Assembly: GCA_021234155.1 (NCBI GenBank)
Contig: JAJEKV010000028.1
Span: 12,166,134-12,230,133, forward strand
Source: Isoetes taiwanensis
Lineage: Eukaryota; Streptophyta; Lycopodiopsida; Isoetales; Isoetaceae
DNA length: 64,000 nt
Direction of reading: 5' to 3'
The translations under genes and the position numbers were made by a program. Within the stretch, counting starts at the first letter, position 1. The number at the start of each line of letters is the position of its first letter. This document shows positions 45,701 through 57,932 of this stretch, one piece after another. The notes under the pieces were generated by a model. That model saw nothing but the letters and a program-made list of their open reading frames with translations. It made no database searches and was not told the DNA's origin.

Positions 45701-46250
45701 CTAGCAGCAAGAAGTCGCCGAAGAGCATCGCCGACAAGCATCGAACAAATGAGAGTTCAAAGTTGGAGATGATGTTTGGCTCAAGATCAAGGTAAAGCAG
45801 CGGCTCGTCAGATTGGGAATTGCAAGAAGCTTGCTCCAAGGTGGGCTGGACCCTTCTTAATAATCAAGAGAGTAGGTAATCAATCCTACAAGTTGGAATT
45901 GCCAAACACCTAAAGATTCATAAGGTCTTCCACGGAGTTTGTTGAAGAAGCATACTCCAAACCCGCACGGTCTTTGGACACTCCAACGTTGTTGGAAATG
46001 ACTCGAGGAGCAGCCGGAAATAGTTCCGTAAATGATTCTTGATAGAGCTTTTAAGAAGACAAGGAGGTCCGAATTCCTCCAAAGATTTGGTCAAGTGGAA
46101 ACACTTACCGCTGGAAGACGCCACGCGGGTACTTAAGAAAGATTTAGTAAAGCAAGACCCACAATTTATGGAGCAATGGGACGGCAAGGTCATCTCCGGA
46201 AAGAAATCGGCTCAGCATGTCGATTTGTGTAGGTTAATTCTTGTATAGAT
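42741..46250 (+). pseudogene. Pol of E1: protease, RT, RNase H, integrase, chromodomain
   Basis: Polyprotein for reverse transcription and integration. Aspartic protease with LIDSGSSHNFASP near 42870-42910 and YDLIIGMEYL near 43075-43105. RT with MCIDYRQLNKH-type sequence near 43600 (frame-broken), [19 protein letters not shown] at 43660-43720 and VFFDDIL near 43900. RNase H region 44280-44720. Integrase zinc-finger part HDTHNSPIAGHAGF near 44940-44985, core MDFITD near 45150 and DALMVVVYKLSKMAHFVP near 45193-45245. Chromodomain LVKWKHLPLEDAT near 46087-46125. The frame shifts repeatedly, so it cannot be translated as written; the indel pattern suggests this may partly be sequence error. Confidence 0.82.
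46030..46250 (+). other. C-terminal chromodomain of E1 integrase
   Basis: ILDRAFKK-type start at about 46035, then LVKWKHLPLEDAT and a C-terminal helix-like stretch DLVKQDPQFMEQWDG, with a stop after VDLCRLILV. Chromodomains on Ty3/gypsy integrases can bind modified histone H3 tails and steer integration to heterochromatin (family knowledge). The first aromatic position cannot be judged because the frame is broken there. Confidence 0.72.
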
Positions 46251-47084
46251 TAATCTACGCGATGCAACCCATGCTTGGTATGGATCGCATGCGCCGTTAT
46301 CGATGATGAGACCACTACGGTGATCTCTAGGGCGTGGTGTAATGTCAATGTAGGCATGACCGCGTTTCCGCTTGGGCGAGTGGAAGGTAGATTAGAAAGT
46401 CTACTTCTGTCCCACGGAAGTAGACGACCTCGAGAGAAAAGAGGTCATTAAGGAATGCATTGATAGGGAAAGCACCTTTAGCCCCATATATGTTTTGATA
46501 GGAGGAATCCATCCTTCACGCCCCACGCCGAAAGGATATCCTCCACGCTGGGCAACTAGAGGTGTAGGCATGAGTGGCATATAGGCATATAGGCGCTATC
46601 TCCACGGCCATTATGGAAGATTCATCCTCTTCCTACGCCGGGAGATTAGCCATGCATTCATGTAGATAGGTGGGTTGGTCACCATATAACCAAAATTTAT
46701 TAAAAAATTAAAACGGGTACTAACGTAGTGTCGACCGCAGCCGCGAGAGCCCCCGGAGGGCAAGGAGGTCGAGCTACGAAGACTTGCAACACAAGTTTTG
46801 TTGGAATGTGTTGCAAGGAATGAAGAGTACCTCGGACAATAATTATAGATATGAAATGTTGAAATTTTGTCTAACTTAAGATAGTGAATAACTTGTTAAT
46901 GGTGTTATGAATTGATAAGTATTTCATAATATAATGACGTAATAATGTTCTAAAAAAATAATTACCTTAGAGTAATCGCGATAAATGTATAAAGATTATA
47001 TTGTAGGCATCACGCTGATTGCGTGTTGCAGGTTAGAAGATCCCAAGGTGGAGATCTAACGATGCCGCTGACAAAGATCATTTC
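46251..47084 (+). other. 3' untranslated region of E1
   Basis: About 830 bp between the chromodomain stop and the polypurine tract. It contains a purine/pyrimidine inverted pair around AGTCTACTTCTG / CGGAAGTAGAC (46398-46425). No gene. The equivalent E2 region is 52128-52950. Confidence 0.5.
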
Positions 47085-47097
47085 AAGGTGGGGAGAA
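47085..47097 (+). other. Polypurine tract of E1
   Basis: AAGGTGGGGAGAA directly before the TGTGACG start of the 3' LTR; this is where plus-strand synthesis is primed. E2 has AAGGGGAGAA at the same place. Confidence 0.8.
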
Positions 47098-48630
47098 TGT
47101 GACGCTCCAAAGACAAGATACGCCCCCGTGACGCACATTGTATCGCCACGCCACGCCATACACGCCACCCCGATTGACGGTACGCCAACGGATAGCCGTG
47201 TAAGTAGCCCTAGGGGGCAACTTACTAGGAGTGTTCATATATTATTAATGTGCACATGTGCACATTAATGAGGGCACACCTTCCATGTTGGCATATTTTG
47301 CCACCTAGCCACTAAAGGCAAGTGGGGCCTTTCCAATTATCCCACATGCCAAATTGGGTAATTGGAAACCCTAGCCTAAACCCCATGTCTATTTAGGGTA
47401 GGAAAACCCTAGCTTGCTAGTTTTGGCCCTTAGGGTTTTAGAGCTCGGCTTTGGCTGCCCTGAGCCAAAACCGCCCCCGACGCCGCCTGCTTAATTATGC
47501 CATCGGGCTCCGGACTTCGACACCAAAGGATGGTTGAACTCAGTCGAGGAGCCACTCAAGGATCAGGGTTTTGGTCAATTTAATAGCTTAAACCGCCTTC
47601 TAGTCATAGAATCAAGAGGTTTAGACTATTAAATTGCCCATAGTAGCTATCTAGATCTTAGATCTCGACACTAACTAAAGAACCTAACTCTATGATTAGA
47701 TCTAGTTCTTTAGCTCTTCTCGATATATTTGGATGATGTATTTCGGAACTCCTTGTATTGGGAAGGGGGTAGAGGCCCTAAAGCTTGTAGTTGATGCTCC
47801 TAGAGTAGCCTCCCTAGCACACCGTGAGATTCGGCCTGGTACAAGAGCCACACCCGGTTTGTGGGTGAAGGGGCGACCGGCTAAGAAGGAGATTCATGTC
47901 CTCGATTCTTGAACGATCCCCCGGTGTGTAAAGCCTACCGGGATCATTGTGACTAGGTCTAATGGCTTACCACTGAAAGTGCGTGGGTAAGGCATGGGCT
48001 CGACACCCTGAAGTGGTGTACACTTTCCAAAGGGGTTCAATACGGCAAAGGGCCCCTCTAGTCACCTTGAGTTAGCATGTAGATCTCTCGAGGGAGTGAT
48101 CCCTACCGCCCCCATCTGAATCCGGGAGGATGAGACCCCAGAATAGCCCCTTCGGCCATGCATCCGGGCCTGGCTACAAAGTCCCAACACTTTTCAACCT
48201 ACTCGCAGTGTGCAATGTGGAGGGGCGGATGGAGTGGACAACCCTATGCCATGTTCTTATGCCAGCCAAATCCATTGCCATGAATTCGCCCGCAACGAAT
48301 CCGAGACCCAAGCCGCCGGGCCATCCTTTGAGTCCGAGCCTGGGTAGGATCCCCATGTGATGTGCCGATCTTTGTCTATGCAGATATGAGGGACCATCCT
48401 TCGAGATGGTCACAGATGTTGATGTATGTGCTACCGACATGTATGTTTACGCTTCCAGCCTAGGTAGGCCCCGAGGGAGACGGGTAGAATGACACCTTCA
48501 CTCTCCCCACCGAGACTCGCTACGGGTGCAAAGATATGTGGAGGGCCTCAGACGCGCATGGAGCTGGTGTGGGGGAAGAACTCCTGTTTGTATACGGTGA
48601 GTGCACCGTATACGAGTAGGGGACGTCACA
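47098..48630 (+). repeat. E1 3' LTR
   Basis: TGTGACGC to GACGTCACA, 1533 bp, matching 35558-37095. It is cleaner than the 5' copy at its 3' end (ACGTCACA). The five bases after it are TCTGT. Confidence 0.9.
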
Positions 48631-49720
48631 TCTGTGATGGGGGGAAGTACGAATTCATCTTTAGCTTGTTCTGTGCCTAATTTATCTATGCCTTTAGATG
48701 TTGAAAAGATGCTAAAGCAAGTTGATCGAAGGCGTCTTGGATTATATGAAGGGCCATTGCCATCTATAGGTCAAATATTCTCTTATTGGGGTAATAGATA
48801 CATGATTAAAGATTCTACAATTTCGGGTGGGTAGAGGCTTATTCATTATAAATGATGTAAAAGTTCCTTACAATGGGGGGGTGTCACCGATGATATATGG
48901 AGGTCCTATTTACAAGTCACCGAGTGGGAGAAATTGACACAATACTCATTCCGTATGATGGTGTATGGGTGTAATAACAATGCAGCTTCCATGGAGATGA
49001 GTGAGTACAAGAGGACAATTTAAGGACCTATATTGATGGTCGCATTTAAGAACATGGAAATATAGCAGATTAATCAATAGTTGAGGGAATAAAACTCTAG
49101 TGAATTGTGTGTTTGAAGAAAAGAAATAATGACCAAGAACCTTATATGGCGGTGAAAATGTCATAGTTTTGTCATGGTCATGGCTATAAGAAGTCTTTTC
49201 AAAGGTGAAGAGTTGATTCTAGACTATCCAATACGAACAGATGTTCCTCCACAATTTGTTAGTGATTGAAAAACCAAGATTATCAATTGTGAACTAAACT
49301 TGATTCTAAAGCTTTAGTGTAATGAAGGACTTGTTGTCTTACATCTTGTCATGTCTTTTAAATCTTTAATACTTTGAGTTTTAGAATAATGTGTATTATG
49401 CTTGATATGTATGTTAGCTTTCATATCGCTATGCAACGTCTTAATTATCCACTATAAATTGAAAAACTTATTGGTCTTTGGGTTTCATATTAGTATTATG
49501 TACTAACAGTCTTATTATTTTAAGAGAGAGGATGGGCATCGAATGTCTGCAAAACAACTTGCATCGAAAGATAAGATCATAAAGGAAAATCCGGTGATTA
49601 TTCGAAGCCAAAGACCTAATCCTAGTTTCAACTAGTTCCAAATCAACTAGAGAGTTACTTCACAATTATTAAGTACTCTGCACAGTGATGAACCTTCTAG
49701 ACTGATCCAGCAGCCCTGCC
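48631..49720 (+). other. Right flank of E1 with an exon-like ORF
   Basis: Just after the LTR a frame is open from about 48636 to TAG at 48832-48834, with MPLDVEKMLKQVDRRRLGLY and PLPSIGQIFSYWGNRYMIK. The composition is clearly protein-like. Another fragment near 49190-49265 reads GEELILDYPIRTDVPPQF. I do not recognise the family. The rest is AT-rich with no gene. E1 may have inserted into an older coding element. Confidence 0.35.
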
Positions 49721-50450
49721 ATCGTAAATTAATCCTAGCTCAATATGGCTAGGACACACATTGAAAAGCTTATCGAACATAGAAGAAAACACTAGAAAAC
49801 AATTTCACTCCAATTAAAAGCCAGTTGTTATGATTAAATAGTTGTGGAAGCCAAATGCTCCATTCACCATAAATCTTATATCAAATTCATAACATATAGA
49901 TGAATGGTACATCCAATTGCTAATCATCTATGCCACAACCAAAAAGCTATATACCAATTGTAATAGTGTAGTTTCAATAAAGATTGGTTCTCTGGTGGAG
50001 GATAATCCAAACATGGTTAGTATGCGATGTTAATGGTACTCATTGTTCAAATACATAATGTAAAAAGGTATGAAAATGTTTTTTACAGATGTTTTTAAAA
50101 GTTTTGATAAAAGAAAGGAAAAGTTTTTGAATGCCCCATTGGTTTTTGGGCAATATTTTCTTTCCCTTACAAAAGGGCATGGGATATTATTATAACATAT
50201 TAACAGAGGAGAATTCGACGAACATCCAGAGGCCGCTACATCCAGAGCAAAGGATAGCTGTTGGAGAAGCTTTATAAAAAAAAGTCCAATTGGGCAAGAC
50301 CTTTCAAGCGGGCTGGTAAGCAATATTTAGTGCACAGAGATTCAGTGATTGGTTTGGCTGGCCAGATTGCAGACACATGATGTCTGCTTTGATTCAACTA
50401 GAGCCATGAAGAATTCACCTGGATTTGGAGAGGTGTAATGAGGAGCATTT
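49721..50450. repeat. F1: flank of E2, duplicated at 61349-62080
   Basis: 730 bp ending in GGAGCATTT right before the left LTR of E2. The same 730 bp appear again inside E2 just before the right LTR. Both begin ATCGTAAATTAATCC. F1 is the genuine left flank, because its last five bases CATTT match those right of the element (63756-63760). Confidence 0.9.
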
Positions 50451-52114
50451 TGTGACGTCCCCTACTCGTATACGGTGCACCCACCGTATACAAACAGGAG
50501 TTCTCCCCCCATACCAGCGCCATGCCGATACAGGGCCCTCCACATGACACTGCAACCGAGACGGGTTCCAGTGGGAAGAGTGAAGGGGTCATTTACCCCG
50601 TCTCCCTCAGGGCCTACCTAGTCGGGAAGCCGCAAACATACATGTCAAGATACAAAGCATCACATACCCACCCCTAGGGTGGTACATCACATCGGCATAG
50701 ACAATGATCAGCACAATGCATATAGGGAATTCTACCCAAGGCTCGCATTACGTGGATGGACCGGACAAGCTTGGGTCTCCGTGAGTTCATTGCGCATGTA
50801 ATTCATGGCAATGGATTTGGCTGGCATAAGAACATGGCACTGGGTAGTCCACTCCATCCGCCCCTCCCCGCGGCACACTTTGCGAGTAGGTTGAAAAGTG
50901 TTGGGACTTGACCAGAAGCTCGGGCCGGATGCATAGCCGAAAGGGCTATTCTCCTCGGGTTACATCTCCCCAGTCCGATGGGGCGGCGTGGATCACTCCC
51001 TCCGCGAGATCTACATGCCGACTAAGGAGACTAGAGAGCCACTGCTCTTATTCGACTTGAACCCAATGGAAAGTGAACCCCACTTCACGGGTGTCGAGCC
51101 CATGCCCTGCCCACACTCAGTGGCAAGCCATTAGACCTAGTCACAATGATCCCCGGTAGACTTTACACGCCAGAGGGATCGTTCAAGAGTCAGACACGAA
51201 ACTCCTTATGAGCCGCCTAGCCCCTTCACCCACAACCCGGTGTGGCTCTTGTACAAAGCCGAATCTATATGGTGCTAGAGAGGCTAATCTAGAGCATCTA
51301 CTACCAAGCTTTTAGGTCTCTACCCCCTTCCCAATACAAGGAGTTCATAGAGATACATCATCCACATACATCATAAGAGAACTAAAGAACAAGATCTAAT
51401 CTATATCATAGAGTTAGGTTCTTTAGTTAGAGTCTGGTATCTAGAGATCTAGAAGGCTGCTATGGGCAATTAAATAGGCTAAACCTACTAATTTTATGAC
51501 TAAAAGAGGGTTTAAGCTATTAAATTGCCTAAATACCTGATCCTTGAGGGACTCCTCCCCGACCGAGCTCCCACCATCCCGGGCCAAACACCTCAATCAA
51601 TGGAAACTAAGGGTACGATCACTCAGCAGAAGTTCGGAGGCGGTTTTGGCTCTTGAGGCAGCCAAAAACAGAGTTCTAAAGCCCTAGAAACGAAAATGGG
51701 CAAGTTAGGGTTTCCCTCCCAAATAGACATGGGGGTGGTTAGGGTTTCCAATTATCCCCTTTGGCATGTGGGATAATTGGGAATGGGCCCACTTGCCATT
51801 AATGGCTAGGTGGCAAAATGTGCCCACATGGGAATGTGTGCACATTAATGAAGGTGCACATTAGGGGATTGTGCACATTAATTGCACCTATGGGTATGGC
51901 CCACTTGGCATAAGGTGTCCATATGGAAATGTGTGCCCACATTAATGTGTACATTAGTAAATGTGCACATTAATGCCAATGCACATTTCTAGCAAGTTGC
52001 CCCCCTAGGGCTACCCACTTGGCTAAATGTCGGCGACGCGCCGGGATGGCGTACGCTGATGGATTCGGCAAAGATAAGAGGCGCCTGGGCCGATAATCGC
52101 GGCCGAACGCCACA
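50451..52114 (-). repeat. E2 3' LTR (left)
   Basis: TGTGACGTCC on the left to CGCCACA on the right, 1664 bp; read on the minus strand it starts TGTGGCG. Its inner half matches the E1 LTR closely (run through GGCATAAGAACATGG). It is nearly identical to 62081-63755. Confidence 0.88.
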
Positions 52115-52127
52115 TTCTCCCCTTGAA
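52115..52127 (-). other. Polypurine tract of E2
   Basis: TTCTCCCCTTGAA on the plus strand, that is TTCAAGGGGAGAA on the minus strand directly before the LTR start. Confidence 0.8.
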
Positions 52128-52959
52128 ATGATGTCGTCCGGCAAAGATCGGGGTCTCCCCACCTTGGGAACTTCCTAACCCGCAATCACCCCGATACATA
52201 CAATATACTACTATCACATTTACACAATTATTAACATTACCTTAAGGTAATATTTTTAGAACATTATTACGTGATTATATTATGAAATAACTTATCAATT
52301 CACAACATCATTAAAACAAAGTTATTCAATAATTCACTTATCATGGCAATTAAGTTTATCAAAATTAAAATTAACGTCCGAGGTACTTCCTCATTCCTTG
52401 CAACACATTCCAACAAAATTTGTGTTGTAAGTCTTTTAGAGTCTCGACCTCCTTGCCCTCCCGAGCTTCTATTGGCCCATGCCTATCGACACTCACGCTA
52501 GTACCATTTTAATTATTAAAAAAATTTTGGTTATATGGTGACCACCCCCACCTATCTACATGGATGCATGGCTAATCTCCCCGGCGTAGGAAGAGGGTGA
52601 ATCTTCCATAATGGCCGAGGAGACAGCCAAATGCCTATATGCCTCTCATGCCTACACCCTAGTTGCCCAACAGGGAGGATAGGTCCTTCCCGTATGGGGC
52701 GTGAAGGCCGATTCCTCCTATCAAAGCATATATGGGGCTAGAGGTGCTTTTCCCTATGAATGCATCCTTCCATGACCTCCTTCTTTCGAGGTCGCCTACT
52801 TCGGGGACGTAAGTAGACTTTCTAATCTACCTTCCACTCTTCCAAGCTGAAACGCCGGCCATGCCTACATCGACATTGCACCACGCCCTAGAGATCACCG
52901 TAGCGTCTCATCATCGGGTTACAACGCATGCAAACCATACCTAGCATAGGTTGCATGCG

Positions 52960-55900
52960 TAGATTAATCTTAACTACACATAGAATTAATCTACACAATC
53001 GATATGCCTGAGCCGATTTCTTCGGTGATGACCTTGCCGCCCCATTGCTCCATGAACTGTGGGATACTTTACTACTAGATCTTTCGAGTACCCACGCATG
53101 CTCTTCCATCGCGCAAGTGTTTCCACTTGACCAAATAATCAAGAAACTCGATCTCCTTTGTTTTCTTGAAAGCTTTATCAAGGATCAATTTCGAACTATT
53201 TCCAGCTCCTCCTCCGGCATTTCCAACAACGTTGAGTGTCCAAGACTTCGCCCTGATTTGGAGTGTGCTTCTTCAATAGACTCACGCGGAAGACCTTATG
53301 AATCTTTAGGTGCGGCAAAGAATTCTAGCTTGTAGGATTGGCTACCTACCTGACTATTTTGAAAGGTCCCGCCCACTTTGGAGCAAGCTTACAATTCCCG
53401 ATCCCGAAGCCACCGCTTCACCTTGATCTTGAGCCACACATTGTCGCCAACTTCAACTCTCTCGACTGCTTCGATGCTTGTCGGCATGCTCTTCCGCCAC
53501 TTTTGCCGCTAGGAGATACCCTCACACTTCTTCCACGAAGCCGCCGCGATATCGCCAACATCCGGCCGAGATTTCTACTTTGACACGTGATTGTGCCAAG
53601 TGTCCGAGTTAGGCATTGATAGCCGTAATTGATCATAAACGCTTACATTTGGGATGATTCCCCGCTGGTGCTATTGTATGCAAACCCACCAAGTGAATAA
53701 ATTCTTCCCACATACCTTTGCTTATTTCGCATATAGTTTCATAGCATGTCCTCCAAAATTCTGTTGGTCCTCTCCGCTTGGCCATCCGTCTGGAGGATGA
53801 TACGCCGCGGCTCATGGATAATTTCGTCTCAATGGTCACAAAGAGGTCTTGCCAAAAGGCGCCATGAACTTCGATCCCCGCCGGAGATAATCTCCCTTGG
53901 CATACCATGAAGTCTCAAGATCTCTTTGGTGAAGAGCTTTGTCGTATCCATAGTCAGACTGTGGTCCCCGCAAGGCACAAAATGTGCCATCTTCGACAAC
54001 TTGTCGACTACTACCATCAAAGCATCCTTCCTCTTACCGCCCTTGGAAGCCCCTGATGAAATCCATGCCGATGACCTCCCACTTAGCGCTTGGCACCGCT
54101 TAAGGGCTCCAAAGCTCCCTCGAATTCGCCGTTCTACCTTCGCTTGTCGACAAAGCCGACATTCCTTGATGTAGCGAAGCTACCCGCTTCTTCATTCCTC
54201 GCCAATAATAGCTGCCGCACTTTGAAATATGTTTTCATGAATCCCGCATGGCCAGTTATTGGACCGCTGTGTGTGTCATGGAGGATCAACTTCCTTACTC
54301 CCAAGATTCTCGCACACACAACTTGTTCTTATGATATAATAGGTTACCTTCCTTCTTAAAATGTTTGAAGGCTTCCCGCCCTTATCTCGTTTTGCTTCCC
54401 CGCATAAGCTTGCCCATACTTCCTTGAAGTCGACATCTCTGGCAAGGATTCTTCGATCTTCTTCCGGTCGCCGGAAAGCGCCGAAATTTCATTGCAATGC
54501 ACTCGCTGTCGATGCCTTGAAAGCGATCCGCTACCACATTGAGCTTCCCCGCTTGTAGACTATATCAAAGTCATACTCTTCAAGGAACTCCATCCATCTT
54601 CTACCTCAGTTGAGGTGTGGTTACAGAAATACATACCGGAGGCTCGATGATCTCAGATCCAATTGGAACTTTCTCCCCAAAAGGTAATGCCTCCAAATTT
54701 TAATGCCCCGACGACCGCGAAGCAGCTCCTGATCATGCGTGGGGTAGCGCCGCTTTTAGCGCCGCTCATCTTCCTCGAATCGTGACGCTACTACACGCTT
54801 TTTCTTGCATGAGCACCGCACTGTAGCTATCTTACTCAGACTGCTGCCACAAGCTTATCTTTCTCTCGATCCGGCAGAGTTAAGACGGGGCGGCCGTTAA
54901 AGCTTCCTTCAACAATTCAAACCCCTTTTGGGCTTTCTTGTGCCAATGATCTACCCAGTCTTTCACTTTCTCCGCCCTCGTCAAGTCTCAATTAGCTGGG
55001 CCGCTATCTTAGCAAAGTTCTTCACGAACTTCCTGTAGTACCGCTAAGCCGAGGAAACTTCCCGGACCTTATGCACATTCTTCGGTGCCGCCAATCAATG
55101 ACGGCTTCAATTTTGAAGGATCCGCCAAAATTCTTCCGCAGATCACATGACCAAGATATTCCACCTTTTTTCGCTATGGCGGGCACTTCGACAACTTAGC
55201 GCATAACCAGTGCCTCTTCAACTTTTCTAGCACCTCCTTAAGTGTTGTACGCGTTCCTCAAGGGATCCGCTATACACCAAAATGTCATCAAAGAACACAA
55301 TCACAAAGGTGTCTAAGAACTCCTCGAAGATATCGCTCATGAGCCTCATGAACGCTACCGAGCGCTCGATAAGCCGAAAGGCATTACCGTGGAACTCATA
55401 ATGTCCATACCGCGGTCCCGAAAGCGTTTTTATGAATATCTTCTTCCTTTATCCCGATCTGATGATATCCTCACCTTAAGTCGATTTTGAGAAGACCTTT
55501 TGCTCCTTGAAGTTGATCCATCAAGTCATCCGACACCGGGGAAGCGATACTTTGTTTTTGATGGTGTGCTTGTTCATTTGCCTATAGTCTATGCACATCC
55601 TCAAACCGCCATCCTTCTTCTTGACAAAAAAGAATGGGCGCCCCAAATGGCGGTAGACGCTAGGTCTAATAAAGCCTAGGGTCGAAAGCAACTCCCCGCA
55701 ATTGCTTCTTTAGTCTGGCCAATTCCTCGGCCGCCATTCTCGTATGGAGCCTTACTTGTCGGCTTCTGCCCTGCTCGAAAAGCTATCTCACACTCGACTC
55801 CCCTATAAGGAGGGAGATGCTCGATCTCATCGTGAAAGAGATCATGGAATTCGCGGATCAAGTTAGCTATCCGCTTCGCAACTTATCGAAAGCACCTTGT

Positions 55901-56400
55901 CTTTTTGCTTTCTTCGACTCCGCTCTTCGATCTCAAGCTTGAAGATGTAAGCTACTTGCTCGCTTCTTGATGCACTTGAACAGCCGCTTAGAAGACATAC
56001 ACCGCATGATGGGAACGACTTTTTACCTGCGGATCTCAATGATCTTGCCGCCGGCCGCCGGAAGGTAACTTTCCCGCTTCCACAATCAATGATGGCCCCC
56101 GCCGTCCCAAGATATTCCATTCCTATGATCAAGTCATACTTGCCAATGCCCATTACTTCCCCCCCCCGGTCAATGTTTATTCCTCGGTAAATCGATGTCG
56201 GTTGATCCTTTTGCCCGCCGGCCGCCTTTACCGCCCCACTTGCTAGAACAACGGGTTCTCGCTTCGACTTCAACGGTTTAACTTCAACATTTGCACCATT
56301 CTCGGATGCAAAATTATGGCTACTTCCTCAATCTATCGACTATGAAAGACTTGGCCTTGGCCTTCCCAACCGTGGAAATTACCTTTATACCGCTCTCTCT
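52960..56400 (-). pseudogene. Pol of E2: protease to chromodomain
   Basis: Same domain order as E1. Minus-strand landmarks: protease region 55960-56370, with YDLIIGMEYL near 56110-56145; RT about 55060-55700, with frame-broken active site near 55290; RNase H about 54530-54950; integrase zinc-finger part HDTHSGPITGHAGF near 54235-54285; core MMVVVDKLSKMAHFVP near 53975-54020; LTP-like HGMPREIIS near 53905; chromodomain and tail SAQAYRLCRLIL-type end near 52980-53240. Frames are broken by many small indels, as in E1. Confidence 0.78.
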
Positions 56401-57763
56401 TTGCTCAGATCTATTGGCGCAAAGATATGACACTCACCCCAAATGTAGTCGCTGGTCGCCGCCGCCGCATTGTGATGTCCCAATCTCCCAACCCGCCAGT
56501 GCTGCACTCATGACGAGGGGCAGTTCGGTCAGTTTCCATGGCCTGGCTGAAGCACCAAGCAAAGCCGCTTCTCCATGCACTTTGCTCTTTCTCCTTGGGC
56601 ATAGCCTGCAAAAAGGATCATACCGCTTTGGAGTAGTTTGACCTCCTCCCGCTTGTCCTTGAAGGACACCTGCTTCTTCTCCGCCGCCCCGTTGCCACCA
56701 TATACCCGGGCCGACCTCGACCGCTGCCCTAGGGCTATAGCTTCCTCGTTGCCTTTGCCTTTCTCCCGAAATACCGGCCGCCTCGCCATTCTGAGGTCCC
56801 GCTCCTGCAAGCTTATAGCCTTGCATTCCAGCCTCGACATCGCGTCTTAGGGTTTATTGCCTCACCACCAGCCATATCTCATCATTCAGCCTCAATATAG
56901 CTTTCACCGCATGCTTTCTCCTAACTTTGGCACATACAAAATTTTTAGCCTCATGAATTCCTCTCAGATACTGACTGATTTGTTTCCCTCGCTGTAACCT
57001 ATAGAACCGGCCGTGCATCATGCCGACTTATGCTCTCTTGGGATGTAGTGGCGCTTTGAAGGCTTTAGCAAACTTCTTGAACCTCGCAAGCGCCCCCTCG
57101 CCAAGCCATGGGCCTTTGCATACCCCTTCCACCAAATGCGAGCCGCCCTTTCAGTTGGCTGCTGCTACTGCCTTTATCCTTGTCCTTCATACCATAAGCG
57201 CTTTGCCGATTCACTCATCTCATCGCCAAGCCTCGCCTCCATTCCCCGACCTGTTCTCGCCGAATTGCTCGAAGTTTTCTCGCTTTCCAAACATTTCCCA
57301 AAGCCGAAGCCTACCTTCTTTCCCCGTAGTCGAGACTCTTGTGTCCCTTTGTCGCCCATCCGGGTGTTCCTCCGCCTTCCATCTTCGTTTCTTTGCCTTC
57401 CATCCGGCCGGTCCCGGCCCGCTTCTTCTTCTTCCTCTGAGTCGGAACGAAGTCCGAGCTTGAGTCGGAGGAATCTGAGCTAGGGGATCTCCTTCTCTTG
57501 CTCCTCTTCTTGTCCCTTCCTGCTTTCCGAGCTGATGCTTGTGGCAATTGAGCTGCCCACCAACCTCGTTCTCGCCAGGCGCGGGCTAGCGCAGCCTTTA
57601 TCCGCCAAGGTCCGGCCCTCATCCGATATATCTCCTCCTCTGGGGTCATGGGTTCCATTTCTTCAAATAGGTTCCTTGCCGGAGGTGGTCTGGGTGGGGT
57701 TTGTTCTTCCATGATGTCTCGGCGTTGTTGTTCTCCTAAGCCTAGGCCTCTAGCTGCATACAC
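56401..57763 (-). pseudogene. Gag of E2
   Basis: Opens at MYAARGLGLGEQQRRDIMEE (57763, minus), with PPRPPPARNLFEEMEPMTPE and KKRSKRRRSPSSDSSDSSSD, open for 150 codons. It is broken near 57311 and continues to a Cys/His-containing segment near 56540. This copy sets the gag start used for E1. Confidence 0.72.
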
Positions 57764-57932
57764 AAGTAATTCATGGCTATATGGTTAGATTTACTTGTTC
57801 TCTTGCATTGTTTATGTTTGTTGGTATAGTTGTGGGGCAAGCATATCAACAAAACATTTAAAGTGCAAAAGAAATTATATTTATATTATATAGTAGTTCA
57901 GTACAAAAAATTCTCCGGGATCAAGAGTCTAA

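Larger units (their letters stand above)
35558..48630 (+). mobile_element. E1: Ty3/gypsy chromovirus carrying a histone H3-like gene
   Basis: A complete 13.07-kb LTR retrotransposon. Order: 5' LTR 35558-37095; primer site 37099-37112; H3-like gene 37774-39023; ORF-B 39718-41258; gag about 41431-42740; protease 42850-43110; RT 43530-44200; RNase H 44280-44720; integrase 44880-45850; chromodomain 46030-46250; polypurine tract 47085-47097; 3' LTR 47098-48630. The two LTRs are nearly identical, so insertion is recent. The chromodomain after integrase places it among chromoviruses. It is longer than most members because about 4 kb of extra genes precede gag. All frames show small indels that may be assembly error. 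Confidence 0.88.
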
